5,619 nucleotides of DNA from Promethearchaeota archaeon (lineage in GTDB: Archaea; Asgardarchaeota; Lokiarchaeia; Sigynarchaeales; SOKP01), in assembly GCA_019057975.1 (NCBI GenBank), contig JAHLWJ010000309.1:1-5619 (forward strand), written 5' to 3'. Positions 1-4,900 of this stretch are shown here, piece by piece (the first letter of the stretch is position 1; the number at the start of each line of letters is the position of its first letter). The notes under the pieces are model-generated. The model was not told where the DNA came from. It did no database searches and was given only the letters and a program-made list of their open reading frames with translations. The translations under genes were made by a program, and so were the position numbers.

Positions 1-26
1 TAGCTGTTCTTTTTATAAATTATAAA

Positions 27-36
27 TAAAAAAAAG
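27..36 (-). terminator. Oligo-T terminator after the 7TM gene
   Basis: Eight consecutive A on the plus strand (28-35) read as T8 on the minus strand, about 18 nt after the TAA stop at 54-56. No GC-rich hairpin precedes it, so it is an archaeal-type oligo-T terminator rather than a bacterial one. Confidence 0.55.
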
Positions 37-53
37 AGGTTTAGATAATTGGA

Positions 54-803
54 TTATTCCAATGAAAGAAGCTTTCTCATCCATTTAGGTAAAATAAAGC
101 CGATGTAATAAGTTGTACTAGAAATCAACATAAATGTTCTGAATATTATTAATGTTACTGGCGTTAAAGGGATAAATCCATCTCCAAATGCACCAATCGC
201 AAATAAGTTGAATGAAATTATTAAGAACCTTCCCTTCCATTTAATTGCTGGATTATCTTTCACTTTAAGTGAGGCAATAGAGAAATCGTTACCTGTAATA
301 GTACTGATAAGCAGAGAAATTGCTAGAAACACCAAAATAAATCCTCTATAATCAATATCGACAGGATTTCTCTTGATACCGATGATGTCGTTAATAGGTG
401 CACCTGGAGCGAAAAAAACGAAATAGAACAGATAGATATAAAATACTATTGATAAACATATTATAATCCTTGTTACAAGATCTTTTTGTTTCTGATGTAA
501 AGTCGGCATATAAATTTGAAGCCATGAATATAGAGCTATAGGTACACCTATTGTTCCTAACAGAACGTAGACTTGATAAGCTATTTCTTGACGTGTGAAC
601 AGCCAGTATATATATCCCAAACCACTAGGATACCACGGAGACATTGTAAAAATAATTGCTAAGAAGAAGTAAAATAACATTTTTTCTTTTGTCTTAATGT
701 ATTTAATGAGTACAATTACACCATAAAACCAGGCAATAATAACGGCAATAAATCCAAAGATTCCAGATAATTGTGTTAAATCATCTAATGCTATAAAAAT
801 CAT
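54..803 (-). CDS. Seven-helix integral membrane protein, sensor-module-like, no effector domain
   Basis: A 249-residue protein that is almost entirely membrane. Hydrophobic segments lie at about residues 13-34, 42-69 (broken by a WYPSG turn), 75-98, 109-131, 153-170, 191-207 and 214-236. It ends only 13 residues after the last helix. The final stretch YYIGFILPKWMRKLL (232-246) recalls the end of the N-terminal 7TM sensory regions of bacterial histidine kinases and phosphatases, where an aromatic/P-x-W-[LM]-R motif leads into the linker. Here no kinase, HAMP or cyclase domain follows, so the protein would be a free-standing sensor-like module. I infer this from the pattern alone. There is no signal peptide apart from helix 1. 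The ATG at 803 is chosen because a TATA-like box sits 28 nt upstream and no ribosome binding site is visible, which fits a leaderless mRNA. The gene is divergent from the ATT-start gene and ends in an oligo-T terminator. The coding call is strong; the function is unknown. Confidence 0.85.
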   Translation of the reverse strand: MIFIALDDLTQLSGIFGFIAVIIAWFYGVIVLIKYIKTKEKMLFYFFLAIIFTMSPWYPSGLGYIYWLFTRQEIAYQVYVLLGTIGVPIALYSWLQIYMPTLHQKQKDLVTRIIICLSIVFYIYLFYFVFFAPGAPINDIIGIKRNPVDIDYRGFILVFLAISLLISTITGNDFSIASLKVKDNPAIKWKGRFLIISFNLFAIGAFGDGFIPLTPVTLIIFRTFMLISSTTYYIGFILPKWMRKLLSLE

Positions 804-826
804 TATAATTACTATGGAAATTTATG

Positions 827-835
827 AATTTAAAA
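827..835 (-). promoter_or_regulatory. Candidate TATA box for a leaderless 7TM mRNA
   Basis: On the minus strand 835-827 reads TTTTAAATT. Its centre is 28 nt upstream of the A of the ATG (803). That is the spacing expected if transcription starts at or next to the start codon. The bases between the box and the ATG contain no GGAG or GGTG motif. The region is very AT-rich, so the exact box could be shifted by several bases. Confidence 0.4.
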
Positions 836-876
836 TTTAATAATTTCTTATCATATACTATTAAAAATTTAATAAT
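832..876. repeat. 13-nt direct repeat in the divergent promoter region
   Basis: AAAATTTAATAAT occurs exactly at 832-844 and again at 864-876, 32 nt apart (about three helical turns). It lies between the minus-strand 7TM gene and the plus-strand gene starting at 964, and overlaps the TATA candidate of the former. It could be an operator pair. In such AT-rich DNA a chance repeat is also quite possible. Confidence 0.3.
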
Positions 877-880
877 ATTA

Positions 881-903
881 CTAAAAAAACATATATACTT
901 TAT
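881..903 (+). promoter_or_regulatory. BRE/TATA promoter of the ATT-start gene
   Basis: An A-run (883-889) is followed by C and then ATATATACTTTAT (891-903). This resembles an archaeal purine-rich BRE plus TATA box. Transcription would be expected to begin near 920, leaving a leader of about 40 nt that contains the AGGTGG ribosome binding site at 951-956. A very similar arrangement precedes the LRR gene at 2269-2288. Confidence 0.5.
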
Positions 904-950
904 CACCATATGAAATTCTAACTATCATTATCAATATAAATCAAAAATTA

Positions 951-956
951 AGGTGG
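951..956 (+). promoter_or_regulatory. Ribosome binding site that fixes the ATT start
   Basis: AGGTGG lies seven bases upstream of an ATT codon at 964. Five of its bases (AGGTG) match the sequence complementary to the archaeal 16S rRNA tail (AGGAGGTGAT). It directly follows an in-frame TAA at 949-951, so translation of this frame cannot begin further upstream. No ATG or GTG exists in the frame between this stop and the TTG at 1081, which has no such site close to it. Confidence 0.65.
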
Positions 957-963
957 TTATAAA

Positions 964-1452
964 ATTCCAAGACGTTATTATGCTAAATCTAAGAAAACTC
1001 ATGCCAAAGATCAAGCTTTTACCCAAGATCAAGTAGGAGAAGAAAAAGAACGTTATTTAATCAGTATAGAATTAATAAGTTTGAAAACCCTGAAAGATTA
1101 TGATATTTTTGGATGGCGAGGAGAATTTTACTTTAAAGTAGATGGTCCTAAGGTTTTTAAAGCTAGATTTCCAAATAAGGGCACCATCAAATTGCAAAAA
1201 AACCAGGAATTCACGAGTCGTGCTGATATGTCACTCTGGAGCCAATTCAAAACGGTAAAAGTAGGTAAACCCGCCATAGAAAAACTAAAAGTGATTTTAA
1301 GGGAAATGGATCACCTGAAAAAAGATGAAACTGTTGCCGAACAAGAATTTGAAATAAAATTGCCATCAAAAACACAATACGTTATATTACAAGACGAGAA
1401 AGAAAATACTAAAGCTAAACTTCGAATTCAAGCAACAAGAACAAGATATTAA
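964..1452 (+). CDS. Small basic/beta-rich protein with apparent ATT start
   Basis: I propose a 162-residue protein starting at ATT (964); the first conventional start in frame is TTG at 1081, codon 40. Three things favour ATT: the AGGTGG site seven bases upstream, a promoter at 881-903 giving a normal leader, and the protein-like reading of the extra stretch. That stretch starts as basic PRRYYAKSKKTHAK and continues into ERYLISIELI, which looks like a first beta strand that the TTG start would cut off. From residue 30 onward the protein alternates hydrophobic and polar residues, with DIFGWRGEFYFKVDG, then RFPNKGTIKL, then LREMDHLKKDETV near the middle. This order suggests a small beta-sandwich, perhaps C2-like, but I do not recognise the family. 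There are no membrane segments and no signal peptide, so it is probably cytoplasmic. It converges with the flavodoxin gene, 33 nt between stops. The start could also be an ATG changed by sequencing error or mutation. Confidence 0.75.
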   Translation: MPRRYYAKSKKTHAKDQAFTQDQVGEEKERYLISIELISLKTLKDYDIFGWRGEFYFKVDGPKVFKARFPNKGTIKLQKNQEFTSRADMSLWSQFKTVKVGKPAIEKLKVILREMDHLKKDETVAEQEFEIKLPSKTQYVILQDEKENTKAKLRIQATRTRY

Positions 1453-1460
1453 ATATTTAC

Positions 1461-1487
1461 TCTTTTTTTATTTTTATTTTTAATTTT
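1461..1487 (+). terminator. Oligo-T terminator of the ATT-start gene
   Basis: A T-rich tract begins 9 nt after the TAA stop (1450-1452) and contains T7 (1463-1469), T5 (1471-1475) and T5 (1477-1481). Multiple T-runs of this kind are typical archaeal intrinsic terminators. The tract fills the gap to the convergent flavodoxin gene and overlaps its stop codon. Confidence 0.6.
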
Positions 1488-2199
1488 ACTGGAGTTTGTG
1501 CATACAATTTACGCAGAACTTCCATGAGGATTCTATTTTTTCACCACAATTGGGGCAATGGTTAACGGAAGCGCTAGATATTAGTGAAGAATCAATCATT
1601 TCTGCAAATCTTATGGAAAATTTATGAATTCGATCCCAATCGCGAAAATCATTATATCCCTTCATATCAAATTCGATTCCAGTACGCTTCGAAAGCATTT
1701 TTGCCTTTTTCCTTAAATCTTGCTTTGTTTCATATTTTAATTTCGAGGAACGTGAGAAATCTATAACTGGGCCAAAAACTGCACAAATTGGCGGTTTAAA
1801 TCCATACCTTTCAATTAAGACTTGTTCAAAAGAAGCATCTGCTTGCTCAGGGCTAATAATAACCGGCAGATCAAAAGGATTGCTCCTAAATACTCCTAGA
1901 AACTTATTCTTCTGGATAATCTCCTGAATATTTACATTGAAAAAATTTCTTAGTTCTTTTCTTAAAGTTTGTCTACCATCTCCTTGAACGCCAAATGAGA
2001 TAGTATTTCCCGAGCAAGAACCAGCTAAAATCCCATCATATTGTTCCATATATGGCCAATTATTCCTTCTGGTTTTTCTGAGATCCGTAAGATCCACTGC
2101 TAATCCTTTTTCTTCTAAGGTTTTGGCTATCTCATATGCTATCTCTACTACATGCCCATATGTTGAAGAAAAAACAATTAAAACTCTTTTATTTGCCAT
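1486..2199 (-). CDS. HemG-like flavodoxin domain protein with C-terminal zinc ribbon
   Basis: A 237-residue protein. Residues 5-20 (RVLIVFSSTYGHVVEIA) form the first strand and phosphate-binding loop of a flavodoxin fold. A G-S-C-S-G-N loop at 60-65 is where the flavin ring usually packs. The later segments VFGPVIDFSRSSK (141-153) and DFRDWDRIHKF (184-194) resemble the Flavodoxin_5 / HemG protoporphyrinogen oxidase-type family, so FMN binding and a redox role are likely. The tail carries C-x2-C-x10-C-x2-C (C215, C218, C229, C232), a zinc ribbon. The region about 45-135 has more insertions than a minimal flavodoxin. The substrate is unknown. HemG activity is not claimed, because no haem genes are nearby and the ribbon is not part of classical HemG. 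The ATG at 2199 has GGGTGA 12 nt upstream and a TATA box at the expected distance. No signal peptide or membrane segment is seen, so it is cytoplasmic. Confidence 0.85.
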   Translation of the reverse strand: MANKRVLIVFSSTYGHVVEIAYEIAKTLEEKGLAVDLTDLRKTRRNNWPYMEQYDGILAGSCSGNTISFGVQGDGRQTLRKELRNFFNVNIQEIIQKNKFLGVFRSNPFDLPVIISPEQADASFEQVLIERYGFKPPICAVFGPVIDFSRSSKLKYETKQDLRKKAKMLSKRTGIEFDMKGYNDFRDWDRIHKFSIRFAEMIDSSLISSASVNHCPNCGEKIESSWKFCVNCMHKLQ

Positions 2200-2211
2200 G
2201 TTCCTTATTTT

Positions 2212-2217
2212 TCACCC
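2212..2217 (-). promoter_or_regulatory. Ribosome binding site of the flavodoxin gene
   Basis: The minus strand reads GGGTGA, with GGTGA matching the anti-Shine-Dalgarno complement. It lies 12 nt before the ATG at 2199, slightly farther than usual. An AAGGAA at 2201-2206 sits almost against the ATG and may be too close to act. The GTG within the site is out of frame with the gene. Confidence 0.45.
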
Positions 2218-2234
2218 TTTTTTAATTTTAATAC

Positions 2235-2244
2235 ATTGATCAAT
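2235..2244. repeat. 10-bp perfect palindrome near the flavodoxin transcription start
   Basis: ATTGATCAAT is its own reverse complement. It sits between the flavodoxin TATA box (2251-2260) and the expected start of its transcript near 2230, where a bound repressor would block initiation. At 10 bp in an AT-rich region it can also be chance. Confidence 0.25.
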
Positions 2245-2250
2245 TCAAAT

Positions 2251-2266
2251 TTTTATTTAATCTTTT
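2251..2266 (-). promoter_or_regulatory. BRE/TATA promoter of the flavodoxin gene
   Basis: On the minus strand AAAAGA (2266-2261, BRE-like) is followed by TTAAATAAAA (2260-2251), close to the archaeal TATA consensus. The transcript would be expected to start near 2230, giving a leader of about 30 nt that contains the GGGTGA site. Confidence 0.5.
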
Positions 2267-2268
2267 TG

Positions 2269-2288
2269 AAAAAACATTATATATTTAT
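2269..2288 (+). promoter_or_regulatory. BRE/TATA promoter of the LRR gene
   Basis: A6 (2269-2274), then C, then ATTATATATTTAT (2276-2288). The start of the transcript would fall near 2307, about 40 nt before the ATG. A second TATA-like string, TATAATTTAA at 2305-2314, could give a shorter leader. The first is preferred because it resembles the promoter at 881-903. Confidence 0.45.
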
Positions 2289-2346
2289 GAGTTGAATAAT
2301 ATAGTATAATTTAAGTTATCCACAATCACTATATTAAATAAGTGAA

Positions 2347-3156
2347 ATGTCATTTGTAACTTTTAGAGGTAGGGCTTATAGCGTAAAGAAGAATATCTTA
2401 ATATTAAGAAACAGAGGAATAAATAGCATTGATGAGATTGAAGGTCTTCAAAACATTCCATATTTAGCAAGTCTAGATCTCTCGAATAATAATATACGAG
2501 AAATTAAAGCGCTTGAAAACTTACCAAGTTTAGAAAGCTTGAATCTCTCCAGAAATGGTATTACTGAGATAAAAAGACTTGAAAACCTTTCGAATTTGAA
2601 TAGTTTGGATCTCTCTATAAATGGTATTACTGAGATAAAAGGACTTGATACTCTTAAAAAATTACGTTTTTTGAATCTGAGCTTTAATAATATTGCTGAG
2701 ATTAAGGGATTATATAATATAACTGAACTAATGGTCTTAAACCTTGAAGGAAATACTATAAGGGAAATAAAGGGTTTGGAAAATGTCCATAAATTGAACG
2801 CTTTATATCTAGGAAATAATCCCATTACCGAAGTGAAAGGGATTGAGCATCTACGAAATCTTAAGAGAATTGATATAGGTAGAGCTTCTAAAGTTCCACG
2901 AGATCAGATGAAACAAGTTCAAAGAGCTGGAATACAAACAAAAGATCAGCGTTATTTTGAAAAAAGGACACAGTGGCAAATATTCGGGTATTTTATTGCG
3001 GTTATTATAACAGATTTAATCCTCTCAGCTTCACTAGTAGCGGGATTTCAAATGAGCGCGGATGCTCTTTTACCTGCGTTTGGAGTGTGGTTTTTCCCCT
3101 GTATGATCCTAGTTCCTTTTCTATATTGTTTTGGTAAAGCTTATTCAGGATATTAA
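2347..3156 (+). CDS. SDS22-like leucine-rich-repeat protein with C-terminal membrane hairpin
   Basis: A 269-residue protein. After a short N-terminal stretch and a degenerate capping repeat (about 18-39), leucine-rich repeats begin at residues 40, 62, 84, 106, 128, 150 and 172, an exact 22-residue period. The unit is LxxLxLSxNxIxEIKGLENL, the SDS22-like class that makes a curved protein-binding surface; the last repeat is degenerate. A charged linker (about 180-209) leads to two hydrophobic segments at 211-233 and 243-264, ending KAYSGY. With no signal peptide, the repeats most likely face the cytoplasm on a membrane hairpin. The partner is unknown. The ATG at 2347 is preceded by AGTGAA, only a weak ribosome binding site, but fits the promoter at 2269-2288. 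The gene diverges from the flavodoxin gene and converges with the DUF2585-like gene. The repeats are also near-identical in DNA in places, suggesting recent unit duplication. Confidence 0.9.
   Translation: MSFVTFRGRAYSVKKNILILRNRGINSIDEIEGLQNIPYLASLDLSNNNIREIKALENLPSLESLNLSRNGITEIKRLENLSNLNSLDLSINGITEIKGLDTLKKLRFLNLSFNNIAEIKGLYNITELMVLNLEGNTIREIKGLENVHKLNALYLGNNPITEVKGIEHLRNLKRIDIGRASKVPRDQMKQVQRAGIQTKDQRYFEKRTQWQIFGYFIAVIITDLILSASLVAGFQMSADALLPAFGVWFFPCMILVPFLYCFGKAYSGY
2553..2640 (+). repeat. Tandem 66-nt LRR-coding repeats with an exact 22-nt match
   Basis: The 22 bases at 2553-2574 recur exactly at 2619-2640, an offset of 66 nt or one 22-codon repeat, and flanking bases also match well. 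They encode the NGITEIK core of repeats 2 and 3. Identity at the DNA level beyond what the protein needs points to a recent duplication or gene conversion of the unit. Confidence 0.7.
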
Positions 3157-3171
3157 ATATAAAACAGATTC

Positions 3172-3630
3172 TTACTCTTGATCATATTTCTTGATATTAA
3201 ATAAATTTCTTAATATTTTTTTTATATCTAATATCTTTGCCAAATAGAAGCTTGTTAAGAGAATTATACTCATAAAAAATAATATTGTATAAACAACAAA
3301 AAAAACACCCCCATATTGTGTATTAAACAGGGCAATCAATCCCCCAGAACTAAAAAAACAAATATCCATTAGAGAATTGATAATACTATCTCTCCTTCTT
3401 GCAAATTTAATCCCAATATTATAAAAAATAGAATTTTCTAATAATTCCCATATTATTGCTATAAAAGAAGTGTACATTAAACTAAAGATACCAAGAGGAA
3501 TGCTATACAAAATAAATAAAATTCCATTTAATACTATAAAAATCAAATACCCAATAATAAGATGGGTGAAACTAAAAAAATCAATTGCTGTAATCCCAAT
3601 ATCGTCCTTATTTGTGGCTATCACTTTCAT
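3172..3630 (-). CDS. DUF2585/UPF0314-like small membrane protein
   Basis: A 152-residue membrane protein with about four hydrophobic segments, near 20-42, 45-62, 88-102 and 105-130, ending in a basic tail (KKILRNLFNIKKYDQE). Polar residues are placed in a telling order: DFFSFTHLIIG (D17, H23), WELLENS (61-67), RRRDSIINSLMDI (78-90), then a GG-containing helix. This H...WExxEN...DSxxNSxxD pattern matches my memory of the DUF2585 (UPF0314) family, and is loosely like VanZ-type proteins. Its biochemical role is not known. The conserved acidic, histidine and asparagine residues inside the membrane could form an active or binding site; this is inference. The ATG at 3630 has no clear ribosome binding site. 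The gene lies 47 nt downstream of the hydrolase gene on the same strand and may be co-transcribed, though a TATA-like CTTATAA (3670-3676) could give it its own start. Its stop is 15 nt from the LRR stop. Confidence 0.8.
   Translation of the reverse strand: MKVIATNKDDIGITAIDFFSFTHLIIGYLIFIVLNGILFILYSIPLGIFSLMYTSFIAIIWELLENSIFYNIGIKFARRRDSIINSLMDICFFSSGGLIALFNTQYGGVFFVVYTILFFMSIILLTSFYLAKILDIKKILRNLFNIKKYDQE
3216..3223 (+). terminator. Oligo-T tract, probable terminator of the LRR gene
   Basis: T8 lies 60 nt past the LRR stop, inside the 3' end of the convergent DUF2585-like gene (there it encodes Lys/Asn codons). The LRR transcript would therefore overlap the tail of its neighbour. The reverse direction shows only a weak T-rich stretch near 3155-3165. 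Confidence 0.4.
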
Positions 3631-3677
3631 TTTTGTAAATGTTATAAATTAGATTAACTTGAAACCTGTTATAAGTA

Positions 3678-4826
3678 TTATATCTTAAATTCTTCATATT
3701 CTGTATTGCAGGGATGATCATCAGTAACCCAAAATTCTCTCACTTGTGGAAGAATAATTATGGAACCAAGAGTATCTGCGGAAATTCCATGTGTACACAC
3801 TGTAAAATCATCTGGTTCTCTATTGTCATGATCACTTAAAATGGTTTTTATAGTATCCATCGTAATTTTTTCCCTACTTTTTGTTAACAATTGAATTTCT
3901 CTTTCATATCGTCTAATAGGTGATTCTATAGGAGATATATCCATATCATCCATTTTAAAGCGTACATAATCAGGTAAATTGGCGTCTTTGAGTTCTTCTG
4001 TTTGGTAGTGATTAGTATGAGCTAAGATTCCATGTTTAGGTCTCCGAATTGCGTGTCGAGTGCTTGTAGTCTCAATAACACATGTATCTCCAGAGGCGTC
4101 CATCAGCCCATAATGGCATCCATTTGAGCGATCAGGGAATTTTGTTATGAAATTAATAGCTTCTTGAGTTGTCGCACAAGTTTCTAAGACTTCTTGTACA
4201 ATAAAAGTACCGGGAACACCTTTCAACTTAAAATCAAGTGGTTCTTTTTTCCAAGAGCGTCCATAGTTATAGCCAATTGCTAATCCTTCCTCATTCATTC
4301 CCATATGACACCCTGTAAGGGGATATTGGGTAAAGTTTATATTTTTATATCCATCTTCAGGGCTTTCTTCGCGAACTACCTGAAATGGTTGAAGTACATT
4401 AGGAAAATCATAGTTTCTCCCAAATATCATCGAATCATCTGAAGTAGCTTCAGGAAGTGCAAAGATCATTGAACATGCTTGGACTGGCGGATTTTTATAA
4501 ATCGATTTTGGATCTCCTGACATCACTTCCATAAAATGAGCTCCGTATATAATTTTTCTTCTTATGTCAGCTGCTTTGCCAATTGAGATCATTTTTTCAA
4601 ATTGATCTGGAAGGCTTTGTTGTATTGACTTCTTTAAGTTCTTTTTACCCATAATGCCTAAAGCGAGTTTGATTAGAGAGAGGGGTACTAGTTTAGATGT
4701 CACTTCTGAAAACATTTTTGAATGAAAGACAACATCAAACATATTATGAATCTTATCCCTCAATAAATCTCCCTGTTGAAAACCTCTTTCAGCAGGATTT
4801 CCTTTTAATCTAATAAAATCAACCAT
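3678..4826 (-). CDS. C45-family Ntn hydrolase (acyl-CoA:6-APA acyltransferase-like)
   Basis: A 382-residue cytoplasmic protein with the full layout of peptidase family C45 / AAT. An N-terminal GNPAERGFQQG (9-19) matches the family's opening motif. The probable nucleophile C118 lies in PPVQACSMIFALP; self-cleavage before it would yield a pro-segment of about 117 residues and a catalytic chain of about 265. It is followed by FGRNYDFP (135-142), GMNEEGLAIGYN (176-187), AHTNHY (269-274), SDHDN (331-335), a VCTHG segment (343-347) and a closing HPCNTEY. N178 and N272 lie in motifs that supply active-site contacts in this fold. The family hydrolyses or transfers amide-linked acyl groups; the substrate here cannot be told. 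There is no signal peptide. The ATG at 4826 follows an A-rich leader with no strong ribosome binding site. The DUF2585-like gene follows 47 nt later. Confidence 0.9.
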   Translation of the reverse strand: MVDFIRLKGNPAERGFQQGDLLRDKIHNMFDVVFHSKMFSEVTSKLVPLSLIKLALGIMGKKNLKKSIQQSLPDQFEKMISIGKAADIRRKIIYGAHFMEVMSGDPKSIYKNPPVQACSMIFALPEATSDDSMIFGRNYDFPNVLQPFQVVREESPEDGYKNINFTQYPLTGCHMGMNEEGLAIGYNYGRSWKKEPLDFKLKGVPGTFIVQEVLETCATTQEAINFITKFPDRSNGCHYGLMDASGDTCVIETTSTRHAIRRPKHGILAHTNHYQTEELKDANLPDYVRFKMDDMDISPIESPIRRYEREIQLLTKSREKITMDTIKTILSDHDNREPDDFTVCTHGISADTLGSIIILPQVREFWVTDDHPCNTEYEEFKI

Positions 4827-4863
4827 AGTTATTTCTTTCTTAGACGTTAAAATTTTTGCCTGA

Positions 4864-4873
4864 ATAATAAATA
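4864..4873 (-). promoter_or_regulatory. Candidate TATA box for the Ntn hydrolase gene
   Basis: The minus strand reads TATTTATTAT between the T8 terminator of the upstream gene and the hydrolase ATG at 4826. It predicts a start near 4843 and a short leader of about 17 nt. The terminator just before it supports a separate transcript for the hydrolase. Confidence 0.35.
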
Positions 4874-4875
4874 CG

Positions 4876-4888
4876 AAAAAAAAGAAAA
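4876..4888 (-). terminator. Oligo-T terminator after the coiled-coil membrane gene
   Basis: Read on the minus strand, TTTT-C-T8 occurs 13-25 nt after the TAA stop at 4901-4903. No hairpin stem precedes it. It separates the coiled-coil gene from the hydrolase gene, which would otherwise look like one operon. Confidence 0.5.
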
Positions 4889-4900
4889 TTGATTTAGTTG

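Noticed and set aside
1..53. Possible structured RNA or repeat at the left edge (TATAAATTATAAATAAA)
   Set aside because: Low-complexity AT sequence with no stable stem; it is explained as the terminator region of the 7TM gene.
980..1036. Short ATG frame (MLNLRKLMPK...) overlapping the ATT-start gene, considered as its true start or as a leader peptide
   Set aside because: It ends at TAG after 18 codons, lies in another frame, and its ATG is too far from the AGGTGG site (23 nt). The ATT frame joins directly to the rest of the gene.
1584..1766. 60-codon plus-strand frame
   Set aside because: It lies wholly inside the flavodoxin-zinc ribbon gene on the other strand, with no ribosome binding site or protein-like features of its own.
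2448..2825. 125-codon minus-strand open frame opposite the LRR gene
   Set aside because: It is the antisense of the repeat region. Its repetitive FISVIPF-type sequence simply mirrors the LRR codons, and the plus-strand frame has perfect 22-residue structure.
3470..3652. 60-codon plus-strand frame
   Set aside because: It is antisense to the DUF2585-like gene; its hydrophobic/basic content follows from the membrane codons on the other strand.
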